DNA of 64,000 bases, from assembly GCA_038380435.1 (NCBI GenBank), contig JAWZYU010000011.1, positions 88,608,501-88,672,500 on the forward strand, in the 5' to 3' direction. Of the stretch, positions 19,221 through 30,715 are shown one piece after another (position 1 is the stretch's first letter; every line of letters begins with the position of its first letter). The position numbers were made by a program, and so were the translations under genes. This stretch comes from Ryuthela nishihirai. Its lineage: Eukaryota > Arthropoda > Arachnida > Araneae > Heptathelidae. The notes beneath the pieces were generated by a model, which was not told the DNA's origin, did not search any database, and saw only the letters and a list, made by a program, of their open reading frames with translations.

Positions 19221-22200
19221 GATTTTTTTTTTAAATAATAAATTGTTAAAATATAAATAGCTACAATCTCTGTCGCACTTCATATTATTTTCCGTTCTAA
19301 AAGTCTAAGTGTTTTTTTTTCTTCTCATAATTCATTTTTCTAAATAACTAATGGGATTTCAAATATCTTTCGTCGACACTAATTTTCCTAAAAACTTCCT
19401 TTTCTAAAACTTTTGCACTTCACATTTCGATATGTAAAAATATTCAATGAATTTCGCCTAATCTTTGAGATATCCTTGTTCCCAAATGTGTCATGTTTTG
19501 CCACTATGCCACTCCATATTCTCGTATTATCGTTAACTTCCAAATAATGATTGTGTTCTAAAACCTCAGTTATCGTCCTTCAAATTCAAAGATCAAACTT
19601 ACCATAAAATCGCATTTATTTACTTGGGATGTGATCCACATAGATTTTATTTGTTGTAGAATTATCCTCTCTAATTATCTCGTATAAAACTGTGATTACA
19701 ATGAGTTATTGTAAAGATTGATACCAAAGTCTGCAACACAATGGGTTAGGAATATTATTTAGCATTCAATAATGGACTTTGTCAATTCAATGGACACGAT
19801 GTCAGGGAAATTGATTAATATCAAGGTTAACTAGAGGAACAAGCTAATATTGATATAAATCAGTTTCTGACATTAGCTGTAACATGTACAGAGTATAAGA
19901 ATATATGAAAAACAATGTTCTGTATACAAAGTATGAAAGCAAACTTTTCGCCTTAACCACCATTAAATTTATAGAAGAAATGTATTTTAATAAAATATCT
20001 TTCGTTCAATCACAAAGGGTAACTTATTTCGATATAACTGTATATCACGGATATATCTTAGCGACATGTCCAAAGTTTTACAAAAAAAAAATTCCGCGAA
20101 ATACGTTAATGATATTCTCTGGCGTTCACTGAATGTCTCCATTAATATGTCGTATTTGTATAATCTCTATTGCTTCTCTTAGAGTAGTGTACAAATCACT
20201 TTTCATTTATTTGATCAAGATATTTTGACTAATTTATATTTTAAGAGACCCTTTAATCGAAAATTAAAATTTAAGGTCAATTTTTGTTCTTGTACATTGA
20301 AAAACCCTTTAAAGAGAATCTTTATTCCTATACACCGAAAATCTCTAAGGAGATGGGAAGAAATTTACGATTACTATTTTGTATTTCCTGTCAGCATGGA
20401 ACCAGAAAATTTCATTACTTTTGAAGTATCATATTGTTTAAAGATAAAATTTAGCATTAGTGATTTGATTATTTGAAACAACGTTTATTTCATAATTGCT
20501 CATGGAATTGCTCATAAGCTGAACACGCTCTGAAATCAGCAGGTTGGGATGAAAAACGTTTCCTGTTTACCAAAAAAAAAGTTACCTGTCGGGCTCCTGG
20601 ACAAGAATACAATTCATTCTTATTTTGCTGTTGTAAAGTCGAAAAGTATCTTGGTTCTCCTAAACCTTGACTTTTTTTTCTCGTTAATATAGTTCTAAAA
20701 CTAATTTTTTTTTTTGTATTCTGGATTTAGGCATTTCGCTCGGTTAAATGAGTTTTTCACCAAAATTAGTCAGGAAATGGATTTTATGCGTAAGCTTTAT
20801 GAACCATAGCTGTTCAGAAGCTTGTCAGTGGACGTTACTCTCACATGTCAGAACAGGAGGATGAAATGCAGATCGGAAGATTCCTGGAATCATACACCAT
20901 TGCTTAGCTGTTTTGAGGGTTCGAGACTGTATCCCGTGTTTCGAATATGTTATGCGAATGATACTAGTTCTATCCCAATTTTAGCCATTTTCTTTGTTAG
21001 TTTTTTTAATATAGTTAGTATATGTTTTCTGCATATGGTTAACCTTTCGTCACCTCATGCATAAGTCCAAAGAAGAAAACCGGACGAAATGATTTATTAC
21101 ATGAAGTAGCTAAAAATGTAAAGAAAAGACTCAAGTGTCGGTGTACTGATATGCCACTGTCTGGCAGCCAGGAGAGACGACCACAACTACTACAATGGAA
21201 ATTCAGACTGCTGAACATTTTTTTTCCGTCTCTATTTGCAACCCCCCCCCCACCTTTCTCAATTTTTTTTTGCAGATCCGGTATTGTTTTGAAACGGTAT
21301 TTATGCATAAATTGGAGTACCTTCACGTCCTCCTATTTCATGAAAATCTGTTGATACATGTTTTCACTCCCGATATCGCAATAAGCAAGTGTTTCTCATT
21401 AAGTGTCCTTGAAAATTTCGGTTATGGAATATTTTAAGAAATTTGTTTATCGAAGGAATTCGAACAAGATGACTTATTTCAAAACCTGCATCTCATTTTA
21501 TTGCACACATCTGCTCGGATTTCTACTTTACATTTATGAATTCATTTGAAACACCCGTTGTCCATAATGAACCCTGGATCGAACAATTTCTTCCTTATCA
21601 TTTGCTTTGTATTTGGATCACTCCAAGAAGTGGCGTTTGAAGAATCTCATGAGAAATAAACGATACGGTGAGGCCAAATTCTGATCTTTTGTTCCACACA
21701 TTGCTTCAGCAATTGAATAAAATGAGTGGATTTGAAATTCCCCGTGTATCAACTGAGTTGTTGTTTCTTGAAGCATATTTAAATTGATAGCACAGATTTG
21801 TCCCCTTCCCCAGAAGGGATTTGAGAAAACAATTTTTCTTATGAATCAAATGAAATATTTTTCGATTGAAAATGTATTAATGGATGTTATGATTCGAATT
21901 TTTGCACCTTCTAGAAATTTCAATATGTATCTTTAGAACGTGATTAATATTGGAAAATACAAAACGTTAAACAAATATTGTAAACAATCTGTTTATGCTA
22001 GAACTCTGAGATTTTGGACCTAAAGATCCATTGGTGATATCACAGACTGAATTCCCCCCTTAACACCAAAGGTAGTAAAAGTGAACATTTTTAACTTAAA
22101 AGACAAATGAGAATTCTTCCGGTGTTTCACAGGAATTAAAAAAAATACTACTATTTGCATTTGCCAAATCCTCCACTTTCGAATTTCCACTGTCAGATCC

Positions 22201-22389
22201 TGGAAAATGAAAAAACTTCATTCTCTTTGAATATTATATTTTCGTATTCGGCAGAAGCATGTTACTCAGGCAGTTCGTTTATCACTACCTGTACGGCGTT
22301 CATTCCTTATTGCGCCGTTCTGTAGATGTACCTTCGAAATATTTTTATGTTTAAAATATATATTCAAATCCTTACAGTATTGAACGGTG
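19221..22389. other. long AT-rich region without recognisable genes
   Basis: Open frames stay under 100 codons (for example 19905-20132, 20225-20476 and 20822-21064 on plus, 21039-21326 on minus) and none has a motif I recognise. A poly-C run (21241-21251) with a downstream T-run belongs to a dispersed family also seen near 40097 and 62638. Near 22080-22210 lies a piece of the dispersed repeat described at 26820. Confidence 0.45.
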
Positions 22390-22922
22390 TAGTTAATATA
22401 TGTACATTGTTTCATGGTCGCCGTTTTTCTCATGGCCTCTCTTTATCGTATGCTCTGAGCCAATGAGTGCTACCACTTAACTGTACTCTTATACACTCTC
22501 GGCCACTGAGTGGTAGTCCGCCATGCTGTACTTGCCGCACTTTGAGTGGTGTTCGCCAGGTCTCTTTACTCCGCTGTGTGCACTGTCCCAACCAATACTT
22601 CGTGTTCTGGTGAATGATTTTGACCCATGGATCTGGATCTTTTCAGTGAAAATGGCGCAGATTTTGACTGCAGCACTACACTGAACATAATTACCCAATC
22701 TCGATGCCATATCCTGCTACAAAGAAATGCTCAAGGAGAATAAGTTCAGAAAAGGCAATAAACCTTTTATCCCTTCTTCAAGAAAGATGCTTCACAACCA
22801 GGCCTAGATTCATAGTATGCGCCAGAACCTGGACCATCTTCACGCCAGCAACTCCCATATTGTCTACCAACACTGCTAAATTCGCAATGTTTACGATTGC
22901 GCCATGCACTGCGAGCACGTAA
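22390..22922. other. GC-richer unassigned stretch
   Basis: Two divergent 72-73-codon frames (22489-22710 minus, 22704-22922 plus) lack known motifs. CCAAT-like elements (agccaatgag, aaccaatac) and the palindromic cactcaaagtg-like blocks give a promoter- or LTR-like feel. I cannot assign it. Confidence 0.3.
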
Positions 22923-23324
22923 AGTACAATTTTACTTACTTAATTGAAACTTTCTTTCATTATTGTCCAATTCAAAATATAAAATGTATTTATAAAATCA
23001 TGCTTATCATCTGGATTATTATTTAAATAATACCATAAAAGGAATAAAACACAACATTTTTTGTGCTGCATCTAAAACGATCTCCATATCAGCAGATGAT
23101 TTCAAAATATTTGTAACCTATTTCGTATGTAATGTTTTTTACGTCACTATAGAGACTAAAAATATGTTGACCGTAGGTAATATATTTCGACTTTGAGAAA
23201 GCATCTCCATAGAGAATATGCTACAACGATCTTGAATATAACACTGATTCAGTTAATATTCTTGGAGACTGGCGCAATTTACCCTGCTTTTCTCGGGTTT
23301 GAAACTCTTTGTGCGATACCATTT

Positions 23325-24434
23325 TAACATATTGGTCCGAAATATTTATAACCTTTCGGATGTAGTCTTTTTTGCTTTGCTACAGAATTTAATTCCAACA
23401 ATTACTATTTTATGAAAAGTGTAAATTATTGGATAAAGACACGTGCTTTCGACGTACTACCATATAAGATGAAACTTTCAAGAGTAAATTAGTGAAACTT
23501 GAATGAAGAAATGAAATATATGCCTGGCAAATTGTATCCGAGGGACTCATTTGGGTAAGAAGTGATACGAAAAGTTCGATTTTCTGAGCGAGGAAATACT
23601 GCCTTTTTGCTTAGAAATTTCCGACATGGGGAGAATTATGGGTACCTCGAACTATGTCCATTTCTTTCCTCTCTAAAAGAGAGGGACAAATTTTTAACCG
23701 ACCGATAAATTTTAGGTTTCCTTTCTAACCACACTTCCCACTGTAAACCAAAGCTTCCTATGCCATACCAGGCCTGGTCGGTACAGTAACAGAAGGATTA
23801 ATATTGGAAACAAACTTCAATTTGACTGGCGGCTGTTATTTTCTTTTAAAATTGCCTAAACAATTTTAAAATAATCATAAGGATTTAAATGTAATTTTTT
23901 CATTATTATGTAGTTTAAAAACAAATGGAATTCAATGAAATATTACCCATATTTAATTGCTTAATTTGTTATACATATTTCCATCCTCTCCCATCAGAGA
24001 GCTCTCTCCAGGTGGCCTTTGGTAAACGGGGTATGCTGATAACTGGATTTTCCCCCTATTTATCTTTACCAGGTTCTCTTCTTTTAATTAAATTTGTATT
24101 TATAATTTCAGACGGGTTGATCGAAGTTTCACACTACATAGGAACATAAAATGTCGAATACCTCTGTTTAAACCACTGGTTTTGTTTTAAATTACAATAC
24201 ACAAATATATTCTTTGTGTGACAACTAAAACGATCACATTTTAACAAATTGTTCCGAAATATTTGTAATCTATTTCGGAAATAGTCTTATTTGCCTTGCT
24301 ACAGAATCTCAATCGAACAATTACTATTTCATGAAAAGTGTTAATTAGTGGACAAAAACGTGTGCTTTCGATGCACTATCATATAAAATTAAACTTTCAA
24401 GGGTAAATTAGTGAAACTGGAATGAAGAAATGAA
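23325..24434 (+). repeat. diverged direct repeat pair (about 190 bp each)
   Basis: 23325-23516 and 24236-24434 align along their length. Shared blocks include ccgaaatattt, gctacagaat, aacaattactattt, gtgctttcga and gtaaattagtgaaact. Between them (about 720 bp) no gene is seen. They could be LTR-like ends of a small non-autonomous element or a tandem duplication; no TG...CA boundary is clear. Confidence 0.55.
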
Positions 24435-24854
24435 AGCTATCTATTGCATGAAGTCACAGTGATGATACAATCGTACATTTAGTAGGGAATGAAGGAAAGT
24501 ATCATTCATGCATTTCAAATATCATCTACTTTACTTTAACTTTAGATATATCGTTAAGATATATCTGTAATATAACATTGACCTACAATAAAATTGAAAT
24601 GATATTAATTAAACGAAAGCCATTTAGTTCAATTAAATTAGTTTATAAATCGGGTGGTAGTTTAAGATAATAACTTTAATATTTTAAATTTCTTAACTTC
24701 TACCCAAATCCTTTAAAAGTTAAAAGTTCACCGTTTATTGACTTTTGAGTTTATCTATGTTTCTCAAAACGGTTCGTCTAAGATGTTAACCACTAGTAAC
24801 TAGAGGTCCTATATAGTTAGAGGCTGGCCATCTCGGTGATTGACTGCCCATTGG
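24435..24854. other. AT-rich sequence, no gene seen
   Basis: No open frame or repeat boundary stands out. Confidence 0.5.
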
Positions 24855-25000
24855 TTGATTGAGTCACGTGGTTTATTGGCGCCATGTTTTGTCATACCGT
24901 GAGACGAAATCTTATGACTTAATGTATACACCAAGTTAAAATTTCTCAGCTGTTATAGTTTTATATATTTCTACCACTTTTTTTGTCTATAAAAGCTGTC
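24855..25000 (+). promoter_or_regulatory. promoter-like cluster upstream of THAP remnant
   Basis: Within 150 bp there are an inverted CCAAT box (cccattggttg), an E-box in gagtcacgtggtttattgg, ggcgccatg, and tataaaag at about 24988-24995, followed about 20 bp on by the ATG of the THAP remnant. The order fits a polymerase II promoter. It may be the promoter of the transposon or gene to which the THAP exon belonged. Confidence 0.4.
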
Positions 25001-25011
25001 ATATTTTATGA

Positions 25012-25135
25012 ATGCCTCACTGCGCTGCATTTGGGTGTAAAAATTTCACTCAAAGAAATAAATGAACGAATATTTTTTTCCGAGAAACTTCACCAAAAGA
25101 CGGCAATCGACTGCGAAAATGAAACGAGCTAACTG
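25012..25135 (+). pseudogene. THAP-domain remnant
   Basis: The translation begins MPHCAAFGCKNFTQRNK and, after a stop, continues TNIFFRETSPKDGNRLRK before a second stop. This is the start of a THAP zinc finger: MP.C.A.GC.NR, then FF.FP.D...R. The first two Cys are present; the later Cys and His and the AVPTIF box are not visible. THAP domains occur in P-element-type transposases and in host DNA-binding proteins. Two in-frame stops make it non-coding as it stands. Confidence 0.65.
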
Positions 25136-25204
25136 AAAACATGCAAAATATTTCTTCTAAGATTCGTTTGAAAAACGAGCTAATGTTTCCACTTTGTCGT
25201 CTGC

Positions 25205-25290
25205 CTATGCCAATATTTGTTCGTCTGTCTGTCCGTCTCTCTGTTAACTGTTGTCTGTCCATCTGACTTTCCACCTGTCTGTCCGTCTAT
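25205..25290. repeat. imperfect CTGTC microsatellite
   Basis: Repeated gtctgtc/tccgtctgtc motifs, running into the left end of a hAT MITE. Confidence 0.7.
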
Positions 25291-25292
25291 GG

Positions 25293-25732
25293 CAGTGTCT
25301 CGCAAACGTTTTAACTCTGCGGCACACTGAATCTAATTTTCTTTTCCGCGGCACACTGAATATAATTTTTTTTCCGCGGCACACCTAAAAAAGAATAAAA
25401 GCAAACTCTATATAATCGTCATTATATCTGCGCTTTGTTGAAGTCATCAGCCTGGTTTTACTTGAAGATTTGCTCTCGTTCATAACTCGGTGTTTGTTTT
25501 AAATATTTGTCCATTCTATGGCTTCAAATAATCAAAAATTAATACCAAAATTTGGAAAAAGCTTGATAAATACTTACAAGATCCCAGTTGATAAAATCTG
25601 AAAGATTTTTATTAAAGCACGTCGATAACACAAGTCAAGTCAAAATGAAATCTTTGGAATATCTAGTGTCAATTTGAAAATCTCTCGCGGCACACTTGGA
25701 ATCTCTCGCGGCACATAGTTTGCGAGACACTG
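25293..25732. mobile_element. hAT-type MITE (440 bp)
   Basis: The termini cagtgtctcgcaaac and gtttgcgagacactg are perfect 15-bp inverted repeats. Both subterminal regions contain gcggcacac motifs, repeated three times on the left. The flanking 8-mers gtctatgg and gacaatcg agree at five positions, as in an old duplication. There is no coding capacity. Confidence 0.8.
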
Positions 25733-25740
25733 GACAATCG

Positions 25741-26084
25741 TTTTTTTACTCTTAGAGCTAAATGAAACGTTCTTTTTGGGTTGAATAGGTGTCGAACAAA
25801 TACTGGGATTCGCAATTTTTAAAATTTTTGACAGCATTAATAGCGCCCTCTAGCAATGGGAAAAGATGAAAAATGCTAAAATTTCAAACTATTTGCATTG
25901 GAAATCTGAAATTGTGGTAGCAGAATGTTATGGTCAGAAGGTTCACAATGGCAACAAGGCTTTGCCGTCTTATCCAAGAGGGGGTGCGAAAATGAAACTT
26001 TTTTTAAGAGATGAACGAAACAATATATACTGATTGTAAAAATATATGTGTGTGTATATATATATATTGTTTCGTTTTTCTAAC
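25741..26084. other. AT-rich sequence with TA/TG microsatellite
   Basis: A tgtgtatatatatata run lies near 26049-26068. Nothing else is recognised. Confidence 0.55.
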
Positions 26085-26550
26085 AAAATATTAATGATTT
26101 AAACAATATTTGATAATCTCAGCGTTACCTGAAGACGATGAAACGTTTATAAATCAATAAATGATTTTGTGAAAAAATTTTCGCCGACATACGGGATTCG
26201 AGAGTATTCGAACCTGATCAACTAATGCCGTCTGTCTTTTTTCTACTAAAGCGACTATCACTCTTTCCCAGAATTTTGGGCCCCACCTTTGGCGTCATCT
26301 ATGATCTAGGGTGGCACCTATTTCTTTTTTAGTGTTCTGAGTGAGATGGAAATAAATAATGATGTCACATCATACTATTTAGCGTTATTAATGATTTAAA
26401 CAATATTTGATATTCTCAGCGTTACCTGTAGACGCTTAAACGTTTATAAATCAATAAATGCTTTCTTGTGAAAACAGCCGGCGTTAGTTCAACATGTTAG
26501 AATATTCTAGCATGTTTCTGGAGAGATGCGGGTTTGAATTCCGTTTGTCG
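26085..26550. repeat. direct duplication with tRNA-like SINE heads
   Basis: An 85-bp block beginning attaatgatttaaacaata is present at about 26087-26172 and again at about 26385-26470. It is followed on minus in the first case (26180-26245) and on plus in the second (26470-26550) by tRNA-like sequence, with the B-box-like gggtttgaattcc in the second. I infer a shared SINE family whose body is the 85-bp block. Confidence 0.5.
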
Positions 26551-26819
26551 GCAAAAAAAATTTCCACAGAAAATATTAATATTTACATTTTTCGAATCCC
26601 CATCAGTTGGAATTACAGGTGTTAGAGAGTGCTAAAGGCGGTAAATAAAATCTCGAAAACGACCTCTAACGGCGGAAAAAAGCTGGAAAATACCAAATCT
26701 TTAAGTAAATATTGCAAACGAACTATTTTTGCTAGAAACTTAAATTTTTGATCACAGAGTGTAATGATCAAGTGGTCCTAAATAGCAATGATTTGTCCCA
26801 TTGGTAAAATGCAACTTTT

Positions 26820-27065
26820 CTGCTTTAAGAGATAAATGATAAACTTTTTTTGCACATTGCGGGTACTAATAAAATATTAATAGTTTATTTTTTCATTTAT
26901 ACAGTAGTTCGAATTTCCACTGTCAGAGGGTACTGAAAATGTAAAATAACTAAAAGAACGCATATCGCCTCTGGCGCATATGGGAATCTCATTTTCAAAG
27001 AGAATGAAGTTCTTCCTTTGCCTACTTTTTCATTCCTTAAAAGTTTTATTTTGGATGTTTTTATT
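26820..27065. repeat. copy of an AT-rich dispersed repeat
   Basis: Contains gaatttccactgtcagaggg, then tctggcgcatatgggaatct. Related blocks occur at about 22180-22210, 32850-33300, 41700-41790 and 42360-42400. No termini are defined and no coding capacity is seen. Confidence 0.5.
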
Positions 27066-27075
27066 GTTTTACTGC

Positions 27076-27180
27076 TTAGTTCCCGCCATCCTCACGGACC
27101 TTTTACTATGGCGTATAAACTGACAGATTCCAGTCAGACCTCTGTATAAGCAGCTGCTTGAGGGATTATTTATTTTTTAA
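27076..27180 (+). repeat. SINE-B, 5'-truncated
   Basis: Matches the SINE-B body from cccgccatcctca through cgtataaactgacag to gcagctgcttgaggga with an AT tail. The tRNA head is missing. Confidence 0.8.
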
Positions 27181-27580
27181 TGTATGATATGGGAAATGCA
27201 CATAGTAGTGTATTATTATTAATTATAAAACATAAATGGGGTTTGTCTTTTAGTTCTTAAATTTAAAAAGTTGCTTTTCTTTTGTTCCTCTGAAAATAGT
27301 GGGCAGATTATTGCTATCAGTGGAATTCTACCATAACATAACTCTACATACGGAAATTTCTACCATAAACAGATCACTTGAAACATTCGTTAAAAATTTT
27401 GCAGTTTCAATATTTAGTGATCTCGAACGATATAAATTAAAACTGCCTTTGAAAATGAGAATTACATTTCATTAGTAACCAGCTAAAAAAGTGATATTAC
27501 TACTTACAAAATTTACATTAGTGGATCTGAAAAGTGCCATGTAAATCTAAAACGTTATTGGATACTAAAAAAGCTTTCTT

Positions 27581-29541
27581 ATCATCATCATCATCATCAT
27601 CCTCAAGCAGCCATGGGCTACGGAGGTCCAACCAGACCACGCAGTTTAATTCTCCAAGCATATCTGTCCTGAGCTACATCTGCTGCATCCGGCCACTGCA
27701 CACCAATTCTAACAAGGTCCTGTTTGACATTGTCTGCCCACCGCATCCTAGGTCTCCCCCTCCTTCTGAGGCCTCTAGGCACACTGTTCATAACCCTATT
27801 CGCCAATCTATAATTATCCATACGGGCAACATGGCCAAACCAGCGGAGTCTCTCTCTGCACAATATGCTGCTTAAAGGAGGTTGCAGACTCCTTTGTCTA
27901 ACCTCATCATTAGTTACAAAGTTAAACCACCTAATACCCAAGACACTGCGTAAGCATCTAGAATCAAAAGCATCTAGTTTCCTGTTATCTTGTTTACACA
28001 GCGTCCAAGTTTCACTACCATAACTAACCCTAGAAAGAACCAAACTTTTATACAGTCTAATTTTAGTCTTTAGGTGTATACGCCTATTTCTCCACAATCT
28101 CCATAGATTCTTAAAAGTCCCGGCAGCAATACCTATTCGTCTGTTAATCTCATGCCGCACATCACCAGTTTCAGTTACATAGCTCCCAAGGTAATTAAAC
28201 TGTGACACCTGCTCAAGACTGCAACCATTCAGATTAACTGAATCACAACCTGCCTGACCAATTTTCATCACTTTAGTTTTCTCTCTGTTTATAACCAAAC
28301 CTACTCTACTACCAGTCTCATCAACAGCTCGAATGAAAGAGTTCATCTCATCAACATCATTTGCCAAAAGGGCTAAATCATCAGCATAATCTAAATCAGA
28401 AATTTTCGTATCTCCAGTCCATTTAAGGCCAAAATCTTTTCCTCGAAGCGAATTTCGCATAACATAATCAATAACCAAACTAAAGAGAAAAGGAGACAAA
28501 ATGCACCCTTGTCGAACACCAGACGTAATGCTAAACCAATTGCTACAAGACTTACAACTCTCACACATGACTCAGTGTTATTATAGAGAGCTTTCATTAT
28601 GTTAACTAACTTGTCTGGTATAACATATGATCTCATAATCAACCACAAATTATGACGATCAACAGAGTCGAAAGCCTTTTTGAAATCGACAAAGCTAGCA
28701 ACCAAAGGTTTCTGAAACTCTAAACATTTCTCAAGAATCTGCCTAAGTGAAAATATCTGATCTACACATCCCCTACCACTTCTGAATCCACATTGCTCAT
28801 CACGCAATTGCCTGTCAACTAGATTCTTAATTCTATTAAGCACAATCATGGAAAGAACTTTACCTGGAACAGAGAGTAGGCTGATACACTTATAGTTATC
28901 ACAAGACCTGCGATCACCTTTTTTGAAAATAGGGATGATAATAGCTCTGGTAAAATCTTTAGGAACCATGCCTTTATCATAAAAGTTATTCAAAATTTCA
29001 GTCATCCAAGTGGTAACCGAAACATTCCCAGCTCTGAGCATTTCTGTAGTAATTTCATCTACCCCTGGGGATTTATGAAGTTTAAGTTTAGAGATAGTCA
29101 AACTAACTTCAGATTGTGTTATAGGGCCAACATTAAAGCTGCCAATGCATCTATCATCATTGCAAACAATGGGAGTAGAACTACCCACATTGTTTAGAAC
29201 ATCACTGAAATGCTCAGCCCACCTAGCCATGACAGAATCCTCACCTTCTATAACCTTACCTTGTTTATCCTTCAATCCCAGTATGCCTGTCCGTTTTCTA
29301 CCACATAAAACATTAACTATCTCGTACAGCTCTCTGCTGTTGTGCTGCCTAACTGCTTCCTCAGCTTTGTCAGCCAATCTATCAAGCCAAAGATTTTTAT
29401 CAGTAGCTAACTGATCCTTTACACGTTTATTAAGCTCTCTGTAATCTTTTCTATTAGGACTAGTAGGGTACTGATTAAGGACATTCCTGCAGTTCCTTCT
29501 TTCTGAAATAAGCTCAATTGCCTTATCACTTAAATAATTAT
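27581..29541 (-). mobile_element. LINE-A copy 3, 5'-truncated, best preserved
   Basis: The (ATC)n tail is at 27581-27600. The copy extends on minus to about 29541, where homology to copy 1 stops at the NYLSDKA codons; unrelated AT-rich sequence follows. It keeps all RT motifs and the complete C-terminal region and so serves as the family reference. The endonuclease is absent. Confidence 0.9.
27618..29541 (-). pseudogene. LINE-A reverse transcriptase, one frameshift
   Basis: Two long frames overlap. The upstream one (to 28391) holds the pre-RT region, ISLLSVPGKVLSMIVLNRI, CGFRSGRGCVDQIFSLRQIL and AFDSVDRHNLW. The downstream one (28568-27618) holds GVRQGCILSPFLF, LDYADDLALLA and a C-terminal stretch with GHVARMDNYRL and GRPRMRWADNV. 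The break is a single missing C near 28553 (ttacaac here, ttaccaac in the other copies). RT copies element RNA at a nicked target. Apart from that base loss the domain looks intact, so the insertion is fairly young. Confidence 0.85.
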
Positions 29542-29821
29542 GCTTAGGCATCTTAAAATGTAAAAAATTATAGAAATTCTTATAGCCCCTTTTGAAAAAT
29601 TGATATAAATTCATTTGATCATTTTATTTTTTACGACATAAACAAAAGTACCTATCTTTTTATGTAACTTTTAAAAAAATTCTTTATTTCGTTTTTAGTT
29701 ATATGGGGAATAATTTGTTATCAAGGAACCCATCTTACCGTGTTTTCAATGAGGATTGCTAGATTTTTCCTGTTGAACTGCACAAGCTTTAATCACATCG
29801 CTGCCATCGGACCCCATAGGT
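29542..29821. other. AT-rich sequence, no gene seen
   Basis: Flank of LINE-A copy 3. Nothing recognised. Confidence 0.5.
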
Positions 29822-29876
29822 TATGGTGGAACAGTTGGTGTCAAAACCAACTGTTTTCACCAACTGTTTCACCATA
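29822..29876 (+). other. long near-perfect hairpin (55 nt)
   Basis: The arms tatggtggaacagttggtg and caccaactgtttcaccata pair over 19 positions, with one G-U wobble on the plus strand. After a 2-nt bulge, aaaac pairs with gtttt around a 5-nt loop. It lies just before a diverged tandem repeat. It is short for a microRNA precursor but strongly structured. Confidence 0.65.
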
Positions 29877-29879
29877 TCT

Positions 29880-30715
29880 TTCGAACGGGATGGATATGCT
29901 TAATGTTTTACGTTAAAGGAAAGCTTGTAACCAGGTAAGTGTTAGAGGCCTATTTAAAAAATTTACCGCTTCCGAAGCTTTTTTTCACCTAAAAGAGGAA
30001 AATTATGAAAAAAAAATCCGCTTTTTTCTCCATAACGCGAATGCCGGAAGTAACTAGCTTATGTCAAATGAAAGCTTGTGATGGGGCAAGTGTCTTACGC
30101 TATTAAAAAAAAGTTCCTCCCTAAAAAAGGGAGAAATATGAAATTGATTCTTCCTCTATATCTCCACGACGCGAGCATTGAAAGTAGTAAGCTATGTGTC
30201 AAACGAAAGCGTCTGATGCAAGAGTGTCATAAATATACAAAATTGACCACCCATGGTTTCTTCCTCCCTGAAAAAGAGGAAATGTGAAAACGATTGTTCC
30301 GCTATTCGGAAAGCGAAGGCGCAAGCTATGCATCAAATAAAATTTTGTGACATGGAGAATGTTACAGAATAAAAGAATTCCACCCTCTTCCTTCTTCCCC
30401 CCCTAAAAAGGGGAAATATGAAACGATTTTTCCGCTGCATCTTCCGAATGCGAGGACCAACAATTACGAGTTAGGTGTCAAATGAAAGCTCATACGAAAA
30501 CTCTCGTAGACATTTCGAATTTTGCCTCCCACCATTCTCCCTCCCCCCTAAAAAGGGGGCAGATTTTCGCGGCAGGGATGGAACTTAACGAGATATATAT
30601 CAAAATAAAGCTTGTGACGTTCCCAATGTCATGGCTAACTTAAACACGATTCCAAAAGCAAGGGGAGGAAAAAATATGGTCAATGCTCATGAGTTATATC
30701 AAATGAAAGTTTCTG
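29880..30715 (+). repeat. diverged tandem repeat, period about 100-146 bp
   Basis: The motif tcaaatgaaagcttgtga, or close variants, recurs near 29918, 30064, 30199, 30333, 30478, 30599 and 30698. Between occurrences are purine blocks such as ctaaaaaggggaaatatgaa. A further variant appears at 31724. Units are strongly diverged, so the array is old. A 69-codon frame inside (30078-30287) is probably fortuitous. Confidence 0.65.

Noticed and set aside
23325..24434. LTR retrotransposon bounded by two 190-bp direct repeats
   Set aside because: No TG...CA ends, primer site or target duplication was found; kept only as a direct repeat.
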